This document shows positions 1 to 15,953 of a stretch of DNA of 64,000 bases, one piece after another. Below the pieces are notes generated by a model. That model searched no databases. It worked only from the letters and a program-made list of their open reading frames with translations, and was not told the DNA's origin. How positions within the stretch are numbered: the first letter of the stretch is position 1; each line of letters starts with the position of its first letter. The translations under genes were made by a program, and so were the position numbers. The DNA comes from Planobispora longispora (GTDB lineage Bacteria > Actinomycetota > Actinomycetes > Streptosporangiales > Streptosporangiaceae): contig NZ_BOOH01000044.1 in the NCBI RefSeq assembly GCF_016863135.1, forward strand, positions 117,841-181,840, given 5' to 3'.

Positions 1-3933
<3,933 letters not shown>

Positions 3934-3937
<4 letters not shown>

Positions 3938-6900
3938 GGAGTCTCCGTCTCAAGCAGCCGGGCGGCCTCCTCGTCGGTGAGCTCGGACAGCTCCTCGATG
4001 AGGAGCTGCTCCACCGCCACCGCGAGGTCGGCCACCGTACGGTTGACGAAAAGCGTGCGGATGGGGACGTCGATCCCGATGGAGGCCCGGAGCCGCGCGC
4101 CGACCCGCACGATCAGCAGCGAGTGGCCGCCGAGGGCGAAGAAGTCGTCGAACGCGCCGACCCGCCCGACCCCCAGCGCCTCCTGCCAGACCTTCGCCAC
4201 CAGTTCCTCGGCGTCGGTCCGGGGCGCCGTGAAGGGCCGGTCGCCGTCGAAGTCCGGCGCGGGCAGCGCCCTGCGGTCGATCTTCCCGCCGGAGGTCACC
4301 GGGAGTGCGGGAAGCGTCACCCAGACCTCGGGCACCATGTACGGCGCCAGCCCCTCCGCCAGGCGCCGCCGCAGCTCCTCCGGCTCGGCGGAACCCGCGA
4401 CGTAGGCGACGAGCCGGTCGTCCCGGGCGGTGACGGCCGCCTGCCGCACGCCGGGGCAGGCGAGCAGGCGCTCCTCGATCTCCCCGGGCTCGATCCGGTA
4501 GCCGCGCACCTTCATCTGGTCGTCGAGGCGGCCGAGGAACTCCAGCTGCCCGTCCGGCCGCCAGCGGACCCGGTCGCCGGTCCGGTAGAGCCGGTCCTCG
4601 CCGTGTCGGACGGCGTCGCCCGCCGGGTGGAGGTCTCCGCCGTAGTGAACGGCGTCGCCCGCCGGGTGGAGGTCTCCGCCGTGCCGGGCGGTCACGAACC
4701 GTTCGGCGGTGAGGTCGGGCCGGTTCAGGTAGCCGCGGGCGAGCCCGGCGCCGCCGAGGAGCAGCTCTCCCGGCGCGCCGGGCGGCACGCGGTGGCCGCG
4801 GGCGTCGGCGACGACCGCCAGGGTCCCCGCGATCGGCCGCCCGATCGGCGGGCGCTCCCCGGTCCCGGCCGGGCCGAGGTCCGCCGCGGTCGCGATGATC
4901 GTGGCCTCGGTGGGCCCGTAGGTGTTCACCAGGCGGACCCGGTCGCCGAACCGTTCCCGCCAGCGGGCCACGGCGGAGGCGTGGACCTGCTCGCCGCCGA
5001 GGATGACCAGCCGCAGCCGGGCGGGCCAGGCCACCTCGTCTATCTGGTCGACCAGCCGGTGCCAGTACGCGGTGGGGAGGTCCAGCACCGTCACCCCGTC
5101 GCCGCGCGGCCCGGCCAGGACCTCGGGCAGCGTGACCGCGCCCCCGGGCAGGAGCTCCAGCGTCGCGCCGGAGGCGAGGGCGGGATAGACCTCCTCGGCG
5201 TGCGCGTCGAAGCTGAGCGAGGCGAACTGGACCACCCGGTCCCCCGGCCCCAGCCCGTAGTCCTCGCGCATCCAGGCCACCCGGGCGGCCAGGGCCCGGT
5301 GCTCCACCACCACGCCCTTGGGGACGCCGGTGGAGCCCGAGGTGTAGATCACGTACGCGGCGTCGTCCCCCCGGACGTGCTCCGGGCCTCCGGGGCCTTC
5401 CGCCCCGGGGAGCGTCCCCGGCGGCGTCCCGTCCGCGGAGGGGGGTCCTTCCAGCGGCGGCGTCCCCTCCGCCGAGGGCGGCTCGTCGAGCAGCAGCACG
5501 GGCACGTCCGACGGCGGCGGGGCGCCGACTGTCGCGGACGTCACCAGCAGGACGGCGCCGCTGTCGGCCAGCAGCAGCCCGGTCCGCTCCTCGGGGAGCT
5601 CGGGGTCGACGGGCAGGTAGGCGGCGCCGGACCTCCACACGGCGAGCAGCGCCGCCATGGCGTCGATCGACCGCTCCAGCCGGACTGCGACGACCGCCTC
5701 CCGCCCGGCCCCGCGCTCGCGCAGCAGGGCGGCGAGCGCGGCGACCCGGCGCTCCAGGGCGGCGTAGGTCACCGTCTCCGAGCCGCAGCTCACCGCGGCG
5801 GCGTCGGGGTGGGCGGCGGTCGCCTCGCCGATGAGGGCGGGCACGAGGGGACTCGCCGGGCAGGGCTCCGTCTCCTCCAGCTCCCGCAGCCGGGCGTCGT
5901 CGCCGGCCGTACGGGACGGCAGCGCGGAGAGCGCGCGGCCGGGGTCGGCCGCGATCGCGCCGCACAGGACGGCGAACCGGCCGGCGAGGGCGGCGACGGT
6001 CTCCGCCTCGAACAGCTCGGCGTCGTAGCCGAGCGCGAGGGAGAGCCCGTCGGCGTCGCGCCGGCCCTCCAGCATGAGGTCGAACTTGGCCTGCCGGAAC
6101 CCGGCGTCGAAGTACTCCAGGGACAGGTCCGCGAAGGTCGTCCGGGGTTCGCCCTCCTCGTCCTGGGTGTGCAGGATGACCATGGTCTGGAACAGCGGGG
6201 TGCGGCTCAGGTCGCGCTCCACGTCCAGCTCCGTCAGGAGCCTCTCGAACGGCACGTCCTGGTGGGCCAGCGCCTCCAGGACGGTCGTCCGGGTACGGCG
6301 GAGCAGGTCGGCGAAGGACGGGTCGCCCGACAGGTCCCCGCGCAGCACGAGGGTGTTGGCGAAGTAGCCGACGACCGGCTCGAACGCCACGTGGTCCCGG
6401 CCCGCGGCCGGGGAGCCGACGGTGACGTCGTCCTGCCCGGTGTGCCGGGCCAGCAGCACCTGGTAGGCGGCGAGCAGCACCATGAACAGCGTCGCGCCGT
6501 GCTCCTGCCCCAGCCGCTCCAGGTCCGCCGAGAGCCCGGCGGGCAGCCGGAAGGAGTGGAACCCTCCGGCGTGCGCGGGGACGCGCGGCCGGGGGCGGTC
6601 GAGCGGCAGCTCCAGGACGGGCGGGTCGGCGAGCCGGTCGCGCCAGTAGGCGAGGGCGGCGCCGTCGTCGCGGCCCCGCTGCCAGAACGCCACGTCCCCG
6701 TACTGCAGGGGCAGCGCGGCGAGGCCGGGGGCGGTCCCGTCGCGGTGCGCCGCGTACAGGGCGGTCAGGTCGTCGCCCATGACGTTGAGCGACCATCCGT
6801 CGCCCGCGATGTGGTGGAGCACGGAGCACAGGACGTGGTCGTCCTCGGCCAGGCGGATCAGGGTGACGCGGAACGGGGGCGCCGCGGTGAGGTCGAAGGG

Positions 6901-9900
6901 GGCGTTGGTGCGCTCGGCGACCAGCCTGCGGGCCGTCTCCTCGGCCCGGAGCCCGGTGACCGGCTCCCCGGCCCGCTCCCCCGCGAGCAGGTCGATGTAC
7001 TCGATGACCGGCCCGCCGTCCGGGACGGCGACCGCGACCGGGTGACCGTCGGCGTCGGGGTAGCGCGTGCGCAGGATCTCGTGCCGCTCCGCCAGGTCGC
7101 GGAGGGCGCGGGCCAGCGCGCCGGCGTCGAGCGCGCCGCCCAGCCGCCACACGTTGTACATGTTGTAGGAGGCGTCGGCGGGGTCGAGCCGGTGCAGGAA
7201 CCAGAGCCGTTCCTGCGCGGGCGAGAGCGGCGCCGGCGTGCCGGGCGGGCGCGGGCCCGGCGCCGGGGAGGCGTCGCCCCCGGCTCCCTCTCCCATCCGC
7301 TCCTGTACGGCCGCCGCGAAGGCCGCGACGGTCGGCCGGGTGAACAGGTCCCGGATCGGGATCTCCGTGCCGAGCAGCGCCGCCATCCGGGCGACGACCT
7401 TGACGGCGAGCAGCGAGTGGCCGCCCAGGGTGAAGAAGTCGTCGTCCACGCCCAGACCGGCCGCGCCCCGCTCCTCCGCCCCCGTCCCGGCCGCCCGGGG
7501 CCCGTCCAGGCCCAGCACCTCGGCGAAGACCTCGGCGACCTGGCGCTCCAGCGAGGTCCGCGGCGCGCGGCCCCGGCCGGTGGGCGACCGGTCGGGCGCG
7601 GGCAGCGCCTTGCGGTCGATCTTGCCGTTGGGGGTCAGCGGCATCGCGGGCAGGCGCACCACCACCGCCGGGACCATGATCGCGGGCAGGGTGCGGGCGG
7701 CGTGCTCGCGGAGCCCCTCGGGGTCGCCGACGACGTAGGCCACGAGGGTGTCGTCGACGACCGCGGCGACCGCGCGGGAGACGCCGGGGTGCGTCTCCAG
7801 GACGGCCTCGATCTCCCCCAGCTCGATGCGGTGGCCGCGGAGCTTCACCTGGCCGTCGGCCCGGCCGAGATATTCGATCCGACCGTCGGCCCGCCACCTG
7901 ACGTGGTCGCCCGTCCGGTACATCCGCGTCCCGGGGGGACCGAACGGGTCGGTCGGGAAGCGCTCGGCGGTCAGGGCGGGACGGTTCAGGTAGCCCCTGG
8001 CCAGTCCCGTGCCGGCGATGAACAGCTCGCCCACCACCCCGACGGGCACCGGCTCGAACTCCTCGTCCAGCACGTAGACCCGGGTGTTGGCCAGCGGCCC
8101 GCCGATCGTCACCGTCCCCGGCTCCTCGGACACCGGCGCGAAGGTCGACCAGATCGTCGTCTCGGTGGGGCCGTAGACGTTCCACAGGGCGCGCACGCGG
8201 CTCCGCAGCGCGCGGGCGAGGGCCGGCGGCAGCGCCTCTCCGCCGGTGAGCGCGACCACGGACGGCCGGGCGAAGCCCGCGTCGAGCATCGCCTGCCATC
8301 CGGACGGCGTCGCCTGGACGTGCGTCACGGCGTGCTCGGAGGCGAGCCTGACCAGCGCGGACGCGTCGGAGGCCTCGGCGCTTCCGGCGACGGTCACCTG
8401 CCCGCCGGTGACCAGCGGCAGGTACAGCTCCAGGGCGGAGATGTCGAACGACAGGGACGTGAGCGCCAGCCAGCGGTGATCCGGCCCGGCGTCCAGCACC
8501 TCCCCCATCGCCAGCAGCAGGTTGACCAGGGCGCGGTGCTCGATGGCGACGCCCTTGGGACGGCCCGTCGAACCCGAGGTGTAGAGCACGTACACCAGGT
8601 CGCCGGGGGTCGCGAGCGGCGGCGGCGGGGAGCCGGGCTCGGCGGCGAACGCCTCCGGGTCCTCGATGAGCAGGGCCGGTACGGCGCCGTGCGGGAACAG
8701 CCCGCGCAGGCGTTCCTCGGTCAGCAGCAGCGCGGCGCCCGAGTCCTCCAGGACGTAGGAGAGCCGGTCGGCGGGGTAGTCCGGGTCGAGCGGCACGTAC
8801 GCCCCGCCCGCCTTCGCCACGGCCAGCAGCGCGGTCAGCGTCTCCAGCGAGCGGCCCGCGCACACGGCGACGAGGACGCCGGGCCGTACCCCCTCGCGCC
8901 GCAGCCGGTTGGCCAGCCGGTTGGCCGCCGTCTCCAGCTCGGCGTAGGTCACGCTCCGCCCCTCGCAGCTCGCCGCGATCGCGCCGGGCTCGCCCGTGAC
9001 GAGGTCGTGGAGCGTCGTCTCCGGGCGGGGAGCGGCGGTGTCGTTCCAGGCGGTGAGCAGCCGTTCGCGCTCGGCCTCGTCCAGGCGGGCGATCTCGGAC
9101 AGGCGGCGGGCGGGATCCTCGGCGGCCCGGGCCAGCATGGTCGCCAGGTGGCCGAGCATGCGCTCCGCCGTACTCCGGTCGAACAGGTCGCTGTTGTAGA
9201 CGAGGTCGAGGTCGAGCCGCCCGTTCCGGCGGCCGAACTCCAGCGACAGGTCGAAGGCCGCCGGCCGGATGACGACGTCGAGGGGCTCGACGGTGATCCC
9301 GGGCAGCGCCGACCTGATGCCCGCGTAGTCGTGCTGGACGATCTGGGCCTGGAACAGCGGCGTGCGGCTGAGGTCGCGGGGCAGGTTCAGTTCGCCGACC
9401 AGCCGGTCGAAGGGGAACTCGTCCCTGCTGTAGGCCGAGAGCGCGGCGGAGCGGACGCGGCGGAGCATCTCCTGGAAGGTCGGGTCGCCGGACAGGTCGC
9501 CCCGGATCACGAGGGTGTTGAGGAAGAGCCCGATGAGCGGCTCCAGCTCGGGCCTGCCCCGGCTCGCGACCGGTGTCCCGACGCAGATGTCCCGCTGGCC
9601 GGAGTAGCGCGACAGCAGGACCAGGTAGGCGGTGAGCATCGTGATGAACGGCGTGCAGCGCGCCTGCCGGGCGAGCCGGTCGACGGCGTCGCTCACCGGC
9701 GCGGGGAGGCTGAGCGTGACGTATCCGCCGTTGGCGGTCCTGACCGGAGGGCGCGGCCGGTCGGTGGGGAGCTCCAGCGTCGGCGGGTCGGCCAGCGCCT
9801 TCCGCCAGTGGCCGAGGTGCTCCTCCGCCAGGCCGTCGAGGCGCTCGCGCTGCCAGCGGGCGAAGTCGGCGTACTGGATCGGCAGCGGCGGCAGCGGGGA

Positions 9901-10470
9901 CGGCTCTCCGGCGAGGAACGCCCCGTAGAGCGCGGCCAGCTCCTTCAGGAACACGCCGACCGACCAGCCGTCCACCGCGATGTGGTGGAACACCGCGCAC
10001 AGCGCGTGCTCCCGCTCCGACAGGCGCATCAGGGTCATCCGGACCGGCGGCTCGTGCTCCAGGTCGAACCGGCGCTCGATGCGCTCGCGGCCGAGCCGGC
10101 ACGCCTCGGCCACCCGCCCGTCCTCCGGCAGGCCGGTCAGGTCCAGCAGCTCCAGCTCCGGGCCGTCGCCGACGACCTGGACGGGGGCTCCGTCCCGGCT
10201 CGGGCAGCGGCTCCGCAGCACCTCGTGGCGGGCCGTGATCTCCGTGAGCGCGCGTCCCAGCGCGCCGGTGTCGAGCGGTCCCCGCAGGATCTCGGCGACG
10301 AACACGTTGTGCGCGGCCCCGCCGGGGCCGGCCGTGCGGGGTGCGCCGGCGGTCTCACCGGCCCGGTCCAGGCGGTCGAGGAACCACATGCGCTCCTGGC
10401 CGGGCGAGAGGGGCGACTCGCCGCTCTCGTCGTGCCTCGGACGGATCTCGTCGTGAACGAGGGACTCCAT
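3934..10470 (-). CDS. NRPS, two modules C-A(Gly)-T-C-A-T
   Basis: Dimodular nonribosomal peptide synthetase, 2,178 residues. C1 has HHIAVDGWS; A1 has [10 protein letters not shown] near residue 630 and FDISALEL near 677; T1 GGHSL is near 1018. C2 HHIAGDGWS is near 1220; A2 TSGSTG is near 1710 and FDAHAEEVY near 1754; T2 GGHSL is near 2117. The A1 pocket reads DILQLGVIWK, one change from the classical glycine code. The A2 pocket reads DAEDIGTIIK, with two acids suggesting a basic residue. No epimerase is seen. The ATG at 10470 is preferred to the one at 10476 because AGGAGG lies 7 nt before it. It lacks a loading A or carrier domain, so C1 must accept an acyl or aryl donor from elsewhere, possibly the aryl carrier protein at 16600. 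It feeds the C-A-T-TE gene that overlaps its stop. Confidence 0.95.
4601..4690 (-). repeat. 39-bp in-frame repeat in NRPS A2 domain
   Basis: A 39-bp unit starts at 4601, 4640 and (partial) 4679. It duplicates a 13-residue segment containing GGDLHPAGDAV between the A-domain motifs LTAERF and LYRTGDR. Two full copies and a partial third are present, in frame. Confidence 0.88.
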
Positions 10471-10476
10471 CCCCAT

Positions 10477-10988
10477 CCCTCCTGTCGGCGCCGTACAGCC
10501 GGCGTTCCGCTGGGCGTGTCCCGGATCGCGCGATCGCCCCGGCGGTCTCCCGGGCGGGAGCGCCGGGGTCGCCACGAGGGCGGCCTCCGGCCCCGGTCGC
10601 GGGCGCGGTGAGGGCAGGGGTCGTCCTTGTGACAAGACATCGACAGCCGGTCACGACGTCGGGAACGGCGCTTCGATCGCGGCAGCAGGATGACAGACAC
10701 ATGGCCGCCACCGCAATGATCATCCGCCCTTACGGTAAAGTAACTTTCCAATTTCTTCCCCGCGTACGCTGCGGTTTCACGCCTGCGACCAGCCGACAAA
10801 GACGAGATCGGCACTCCCGACGCGTACCGGCGCGAGCACGGACGAGCCCGCACGCGGTGAGGTGACGCGCCGGATCCCGGACCTCCGTCCCGCCCTCGGG
10901 CCGACGGGAACCGCCGCCGGACGCGTCCCTCGGTGGCGGTGGACCTTTCCCGGTGAACCTTTCGCGGCGGACCGCACTCCAAGCGTTC
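10477..10988. other. Intergenic region between divergent NRPS and secreted-protein genes
   Basis: About 510 bp with no convincing gene; the open frames here have atypical composition and no family match that I recognise. It must hold the promoter of the leftward NRPS operon. An AT-richer patch at about 10728-10760 is the likeliest promoter zone. I see no 19-bp iron box like those at 12284 and 33294, so the leftward NRPS genes may be controlled differently from the dhb operon. Confidence 0.6.
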
Positions 10989-11561
10989 ATGAGGACACAC
11001 CGCACACTGGCGGCGTTGACGCTGCTCGTCGGCCAGCTCCTGATCCCCCGGCCGGCCCACGCCCAGGCTCCCCCCGGCTGCCCGGCCCCCACCCCGGCCG
11101 AGATCAGGCGGGCCGGCAAGAGCCAGGCCGACCAGCCGCCGAAAGGCGCCCGCGCGCTCACGGGGCTGCGCGTCGGCCACCTCCCGAAGGGCTTCTCCTG
11201 GGGCCAGGTCAACGTCTACTCCTACGACGACGTGGCCGAGTACAGCTACCTCTGGTCCGACAACCGGGACGACGTCGACCGCGGCCACCGGTCGCTGTGG
11301 GTGCGCGTCGCCTGCTGGCCCAAGGCCGCCGGGCCGGCGCAGCTGAGGACGGCCCCGTTCATCCTGGGAACCTTCGCCGGCGACGTACGGCAGATGAAGG
11401 TCGGAAAGCGCACAGTGCTCACCAAGGAAGGAGACGGCGCGCTGGGACACGGCCGCTATGCGGGCTGGGTCGAGCGCAAAGGCGTCGTCATCACGGTGAT
11501 GGCCAGTCAGCCCCTCGTCCCGGAGCTGACCGAAATCATCAAGGGGATCACGCTGCGCTGA
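10989..11561 (+). CDS. Secreted protein of unknown function
   Basis: A protein of 190 residues with a clear Sec signal peptide: basic MRTHR, a hydrophobic stretch, then RPAHA followed by the likely cleavage before QAPP. The mature part has two Cys near its start and middle (GCPAP and VACWPK) that could pair, and is rich in Tyr/Trp/Asp around YSYLWSDNRDD. I recognise no family. A GTG at 10953 in the same frame would add 12 residues before the signal peptide; neither start has a strong ribosome binding site. It is divergent from the NRPS operon and upstream of the dhb operon, so a siderophore role is possible but unsupported by sequence. Confidence 0.72.
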   Translation: MRTHRTLAALTLLVGQLLIPRPAHAQAPPGCPAPTPAEIRRAGKSQADQPPKGARALTGLRVGHLPKGFSWGQVNVYSYDDVAEYSYLWSDNRDDVDRGHRSLWVRVACWPKAAGPAQLRTAPFILGTFAGDVRQMKVGKRTVLTKEGDGALGHGRYAGWVERKGVVITVMASQPLVPELTEIIKGITLR

Positions 11562-11826
11562 CTCCCTTTCCACGACCGGAGCCGCCCCCGTCACGACCAG
11601 AGAGTTCTCCCGGGAAAGGACCGGAAAGCACCCTTCGGAACCGGTCGCACGCGATGGGCGGTCATCACACCGAGAAATCGATCGAACAAACATCCGTTTA
11701 TACCGGCGACATCACCAGTCATGCCATTCGGTCATTGAGGGCTTTTGAGCGCCTGCGTGAAAGCCGCGACACGCCCCGAGGACGTGTGCCCCCGTCTCGC
11801 CCGAGCGGCCACCGCTCAGGCGGCGG

Positions 11827-12177
11827 TCAGACGAGGGGCGGCCCGTACAGCATGTACACGATCGCCTGAGCCGCGATGTCGGACCCCGGCAGGGCGGGCA
11901 CCGACCACACCACGAGCCGCCGGGTGCGGACGAGGCGTTCGGGGAGCAGCCGCAGGGAGAGGCCCGCCAGCAGCCAGAGGAGCGGGCCGGCGACCCAGAC
12001 GCGGGCCGCCGCGCTTCCCCACTCGCCGACGAGGGCGCATCTCTCCGTCTCGTACCCGGTGAACGGATCCGCACCGCATTCCCGGAGTTCCAGAGGGAAG
12101 CCGACCGCCATGAAGGCGAAGAACGCGGCGACCCACGTCAGCGCCCCGGCGATCAACGCCCACGCGGCGCGCGACAT
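11827..12177 (-). CDS. Small integral membrane protein, unknown function
   Basis: A 116-residue protein with about three hydrophobic segments: residues 4-26, a central VWVAGPLLWLLAGLSL segment, and a C-terminal one. Two Cys (RECGADP and ERCALVG) lie in a loop between the first two segments and could form a disulfide on the outer face. The ATG at 12177 removes a non-hydrophobic upstream extension of 38 residues. It sits between the secreted protein and the dhb iron box and is divergent from dhbA. No family recognised. The roughly 265 bp between its stop and 11561 show nothing I can name. Confidence 0.65.
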   Translation of the reverse strand: MSRAAWALIAGALTWVAAFFAFMAVGFPLELRECGADPFTGYETERCALVGEWGSAAARVWVAGPLLWLLAGLSLRLLPERLVRTRRLVVWSVPALPGSDIAAQAIVYMLYGPPLV

Positions 12178-12283
12178 CCGCACCGGTGACTCCGCGAGCG
12201 AGACCGCGGTGCCGCCGGGATCGTCATCGGGTCCCTCACAAGCCGACGGGCCGAGTTGACAGACCCCTCCCGGAAACATCAAA

Positions 12284-12317
12284 TTAGGCAAGGCTAACCT
12301 TACTTAGGCACACCTAA
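12284..12317 (+). promoter_or_regulatory. IdeR/DmdR-type iron boxes upstream of dhbA
   Basis: TTAGGCAAGGCTAACCTTA at 12284-12302 matches the actinobacterial iron-box consensus TTAGGTTAGGCTAACCTAA closely. A second palindromic element, TTAGGCACACCTAA, follows at 12304-12317. They lie just upstream of dhbA, and also between it and the divergent membrane-protein gene. Expected effect from known family behaviour: repression of dhb genes by an iron-loaded DtxR-family regulator. Confidence 0.88.
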
Positions 12318-12337
12318 CATGAGCGCGAGGTCTGTGA

Positions 12338-13144
12338 GTGGATGGGATCGGGGGCCGCGTCGCCCTGGTGACGGGCGCGGGCCGGGGCATCGGGGCGGCG
12401 GTCTGCGAGGCGCTGGCCGCCGCGGGAGCCGGAGTCGCGGCAGCCGATCTGCGGATCGCCGGACCTGACGGGGCCGCGCACGACGGGACCGCGCATGACG
12501 GGACCGGGGACGGGGCCGCGGGGGCGGCGCCGTACGCGCTGGACGTCCGCGACCCGCGCGCGGTCGGGGAGACGGTCGCCGCCGTCGAGCGCGATCTGGG
12601 CCCGATCGACATCCTCGTCAACGTCGCGGGCGTGCTCCGCCCCGCGTCGGTGGTGGAGACCCGCGACGACGACTGGCAGCAGACCTTCGCGGTCAACACC
12701 GACGGCGTCTTCCACCTCTGCCGCGAGGTCGCGCGCCGGATGCTCCCCCGGCGGCGGGGGGTGATCGTCACCGTGGGATCCAACGCCGCCTCGGTGCCCC
12801 GGGTCGGCATGGCGGCCTACGCCGCCTCCAAGGCCGCGGCGACCATGTTCACCCGCTGCCTGGGCCTGGAGCTGGGTCCGTACGGGATCCGGTGCAACAC
12901 CGTCTCCCCCGGCTCGACCGACACCTCCATGCTCCGCGCGCTCTGGGAGGGCAAGGACCCCGCCGACGCCTGGAGCGCCACCCTCAACGGCGACCCGGCG
13001 GCCTTCCGGACCGGCATCCCGCTCGGCCGCATCGCCGAGCCCCGCGACATCTCCGACGCCGTGCTCTTCCTCGTCTCCGACCACGCCCGGCACATCACCA
13101 TGCACGACCTCCTGGTAGACGGCGGCGCGACCCTCCGCGCCTGA
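12338..13144 (+). CDS. dhbA: 2,3-dihydro-2,3-dihydroxybenzoate dehydrogenase
   Basis: Short-chain dehydrogenase of 268 residues that oxidises 2,3-dihydro-2,3-dihydroxybenzoate to 2,3-dihydroxybenzoate with NAD+. Visible motifs: TGAGRGIG cofactor loop at residues 12-19, NVAG, catalytic Ser in GSNAAS, and YAASK with Tyr161 and Lys165. The assignment rests on being first in an operon with isochorismate synthase, isochorismatase and DHB ligase. The start is GTG at 12338, with GAGG about 8 nt upstream. An ATG at 12319 is out of frame. A short in-frame duplication (AHDGT twice) sits in the loop after the second beta strand. Iron boxes lie directly upstream. Confidence 0.93.
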   Translation: MDGIGGRVALVTGAGRGIGAAVCEALAAAGAGVAAADLRIAGPDGAAHDGTAHDGTGDGAAGAAPYALDVRDPRAVGETVAAVERDLGPIDILVNVAGVLRPASVVETRDDDWQQTFAVNTDGVFHLCREVARRMLPRRRGVIVTVGSNAASVPRVGMAAYAASKAAATMFTRCLGLELGPYGIRCNTVSPGSTDTSMLRALWEGKDPADAWSATLNGDPAAFRTGIPLGRIAEPRDISDAVLFLVSDHARHITMHDLLVDGGATLRA

Positions 13145-13176
13145 ACGGACTCAACGGACTGAACGGATTGGATCCC

Positions 13177-14403
13177 ATGCGTTTGCTGACGACCGCCGCG
13201 GACCCGCTGGCGGGCTACGAACCCGGCGGTTCGGTGCTGTTCTCCTCGTCCCGGGGCACGCTGCTGACCCGCGGCGTGCGCGCCCTGGCCACCGGCGGCC
13301 TCGCCACCCTGGCCGAGCGGGTGACCGCCCTGCTCGGCGAGGTCGGCGGGCACGCCGGCAACCGCCTCGCCGCCGGGGCGGTCGGCTTCGACGGCGCGGC
13401 GCACCTGATCGTCCCGGCCTCCGCGACCTGGTCCGGCCCGCTGGAGCCGGGTGCCGCGCCGTCGCTGGGCGGCTGGCGCGTGCGGCCGGTCCCTGCCCCC
13501 GAGGACTACGCCAAGGCGGTACGGCTGGCGCTGGAGCTCATGGACGCCGAGGCCGGAGAGGCCGGGAACAGGGAGGGCGCCGGAAACGGAGGCGCGCGGA
13601 TCGGAGGCTCCGCCGGAAACGGAGGCGCCGGGGATCCCGTCGCGGACCCGCTGCGCAAGGCGGTGCTCGCCCGGACGCTCGAACTCTCCCGCGACGAGCC
13701 CGTCGACGTGCTCGACCTGCTCCGCCCCCTGGCCGGCCGGGACATGTCCTTCGCCGCGCCGCTGCCCGGCGGCCGCACCCTCATCGGCGCCAGCCCCGAG
13801 CTGCTCGTCTCCCGCCGCGGCCGGACCGTGATCTCCAACCCGCTGGCGGGTTCGGCCGCCCGCAGCGCCGACCCCGCCGAGGACCGCCGCCGGGCCGCCG
13901 CGCTGGCCGCCTCCGCCAAGGACCTGCACGAGCACCGCCTGGTGGTGGAGGCCGTGGCCGACGCGCTGGCGCCGTACTGCGCGGACCTGGACGTCCCGAA
14001 CGGGCCCGAGCTGACCTCCACCGAGACGATGTGGCACCTGTCCACGCGTGTCACCGGCGTGCTGCGCGACCCGGACACCCCCGTGCTCGCCCTGGCCGCC
14101 GCGCTGCACCCCACCCCGGCCGTGTGCGGGACGCCCCGCCTGCGGGCCCGGCGGGCGATCGAGGAGCTGGAGCCGTTCGACCGCGGCTTCTACACCGGCC
14201 TGGTCGGCTGGACCGACGCGGCCGGGGACGGCGAGTGGGCGGTGACCATCCGCTGCGCCGAGGCGGCCGGGCGCATGCTCCGGCTGTACGCGGGCGCCGG
14301 GATCGTACCCGGCTCCGACCCCGACAAGGAGCTCGCGGAGACCTCCGCCAAGTTCCGCACGATGCTGCGCGCCCTGGGAGTGGACACCGATGCACTGGCC
14401 TGA
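13177..14403 (+). CDS. dhbC: Isochorismate synthase
   Basis: A 408-residue chorismate-using enzyme that isomerises chorismate to isochorismate, the first committed step to 2,3-dihydroxybenzoate. Typical C-terminal signatures are present: [39 protein letters not shown] and the end motif [10 protein letters not shown]. The length is close to the usual DhbC/EntC size. A Gly/Asn-rich linker of about 25 residues (GNGGARIGG, repeated GNGGA) interrupts the region before [10 protein letters not shown] and may be a small in-frame expansion. The gene follows dhbA by 32 bp, which contain three near-copies of GAACGGACT, and overlaps dhbE by 14 bp. Confidence 0.95.
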   Translation: MRLLTTAADPLAGYEPGGSVLFSSSRGTLLTRGVRALATGGLATLAERVTALLGEVGGHAGNRLAAGAVGFDGAAHLIVPASATWSGPLEPGAAPSLGGWRVRPVPAPEDYAKAVRLALELMDAEAGEAGNREGAGNGGARIGGSAGNGGAGDPVADPLRKAVLARTLELSRDEPVDVLDLLRPLAGRDMSFAAPLPGGRTLIGASPELLVSRRGRTVISNPLAGSAARSADPAEDRRRAAALAASAKDLHEHRLVVEAVADALAPYCADLDVPNGPELTSTETMWHLSTRVTGVLRDPDTPVLALAAALHPTPAVCGTPRLRARRAIEELEPFDRGFYTGLVGWTDAAGDGEWAVTIRCAEAAGRMLRLYAGAGIVPGSDPDKELAETSAKFRTMLRALGVDTDALA

Positions 14404-15946
14404 CGACGTCGCCGCCCGCTACCGCGCCGCCGGATACTGGCGCGGGGAGACCTTCGGCGGCATGCTCCGCGACCTGGCCGCCCGGTACGGCTCCCGCCCC
14501 GCCCTGATCTCGGGCGCGACCGGTACGGCCGCCACGGCCGACGGAACCCCCGGCCCCGCGACCCGCTGGAGCTTCCGCGACCTGGACGAGCGGGCCGACC
14601 GGCTCGCCGCCGGGCTGTACGGCTCCGGCATCCGCGGCGGTGACCGGGTCGTGGTGCAGCTGCCGAACGTGCCCGAGTTCCACCAGGTCTGCTTCGCGCT
14701 GTTCCGGCTCGGCGCGTGGCCCGTCTTCGCCCTGCCCGGGCACCGCTCCGCCGAGATCTCCTACTTCTGCGAGTTCACCGGGGCCGCCGCCTACATCTGC
14801 CCGGACGACGCGCACCGCGCCTACGCCCCGGGCACCCCCGCGATCACGCTCGACCGGCTCCCCGAGGCCGACCCGGCCGTGCTCGACGGCCTGCCCGGCC
14901 CGGAGCCGTCGGACGTGGCGTTCCTCCAGCTCTCCGGGGGCAGCACCGGCCTGCCCAAGCTGATCCCCCGGACCCACGACGACTACATCTACAGCTTCCG
15001 GGCGAGCGCGGAGATCTGCGAGCTGACCCCGGACAGCGTCTACCTGTGCGCGCTGCCCGCCGCGCACAACTTCCCGATGAGCTCCCCCGGCGTCTTCGGC
15101 GCGCTCAGCGCCGGGGCGGCCAGCGTGCTCGCGCCCGACCCCAGCCCCGGCGCCTGCTTCCCGCTGATCGAGCGGGAGCGGGTCACCATCGCCGCGCTGG
15201 TCCCGCCGCTCGCGCTGGTCTGGCTGGACGCCGCCGCGTCCACCGCGCACGACCTGTCGAGCCTTCAGGTGCTCCAGGTGGGCGGGGCCAAGTTCAGCGA
15301 GGAGGCGGCCAAGCGGGTCCGGCCCGAGCTGGGCTGCACGCTCCAGCAGGTCTTCGGGATGGCCGAGGGGCTGGTCAACTACACCCGGCTGGACGACCCC
15401 GAGGGGATCGTCGTCTCCACCCAGGGCCGTCCCATCTCGCCCGACGACGAGATCCTCATCCTGGACGACGAGGGCCGCGAGAGCGACTACGGCCACCTGC
15501 TCACCCGCGGGCCGTACACCATCCGCGGCTACTGGCGGGCCGACGAGCACAACAGGATCGCCTTCACCGAGGACGGCTTCTACCGGACCGGCGACATCGT
15601 CCGCCGCACCCCGGAGGGCTACCTGGTCGTCGAGGGCCGGGCCAAGGACCAGATCAACCGGGGCGGCGAGAAGATCGCCGCCGAGGAGGTCGAGAACCAC
15701 CTCCTGGCCCACCCCGCGATCCGCGACGCCAGCGTGGTCGCCGTCCCCGACCCCTACCTCGGCGAGCGCACCCGCGCCTACCTGATCTGCCGGGGCGAGA
15801 CGCCGAAGAAGTCCGAGCTCCGGGCGTTCCTCCGGGACCGCGGCATCGCCGCCTTCAAGATCCCCGACATGTTCGAGTTCGTCGACGCCTTCCCGCAGAC
15901 CGCCGTCGGCAAGGTCAGCAAGCGCCACCTCCGCGAAAGGACCTGA
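14390..15946 (+). CDS. dhbE: 2,3-dihydroxybenzoate-AMP ligase
   Basis: Stand-alone adenylating enzyme of 518 residues that activates 2,3-dihydroxybenzoate as the acyl-AMP and loads the aryl carrier protein. Motifs: [16 protein letters not shown] phosphate loop, [12 protein letters not shown] substrate region, [22 protein letters not shown], and a C-terminal GKVSKR bearing the catalytic Lys. The family also contains salicylate ligases, but dhbA and dhbB next door argue for 2,3-dihydroxybenzoate. The ATG at 14390 lies inside the dhbC end; GGGAG about 9 nt upstream fits. dhbB follows 7 bp after its stop. Confidence 0.96.
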   Translation: MHWPDDVAARYRAAGYWRGETFGGMLRDLAARYGSRPALISGATGTAATADGTPGPATRWSFRDLDERADRLAAGLYGSGIRGGDRVVVQLPNVPEFHQVCFALFRLGAWPVFALPGHRSAEISYFCEFTGAAAYICPDDAHRAYAPGTPAITLDRLPEADPAVLDGLPGPEPSDVAFLQLSGGSTGLPKLIPRTHDDYIYSFRASAEICELTPDSVYLCALPAAHNFPMSSPGVFGALSAGAASVLAPDPSPGACFPLIERERVTIAALVPPLALVWLDAAASTAHDLSSLQVLQVGGAKFSEEAAKRVRPELGCTLQQVFGMAEGLVNYTRLDDPEGIVVSTQGRPISPDDEILILDDEGRESDYGHLLTRGPYTIRGYWRADEHNRIAFTEDGFYRTGDIVRRTPEGYLVVEGRAKDQINRGGEKIAAEEVENHLLAHPAIRDASVVAVPDPYLGERTRAYLICRGETPKKSELRAFLRDRGIAAFKIPDMFEFVDAFPQTAVGKVSKRHLRERT

Positions 15947-15953
15947 GGACACC

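Noticed and set aside
10355..10723. Short leftward frames upstream of the NRPS gene
   Set aside because: No ribosome binding site or family match, and composition is unlike neighbouring genes; treated as promoter region.
12319..12337. ATG 19 bp before dhbA as an alternative start
   Set aside because: It is out of frame with the dehydrogenase; GTG 12338 has an SD and matches the family N terminus.
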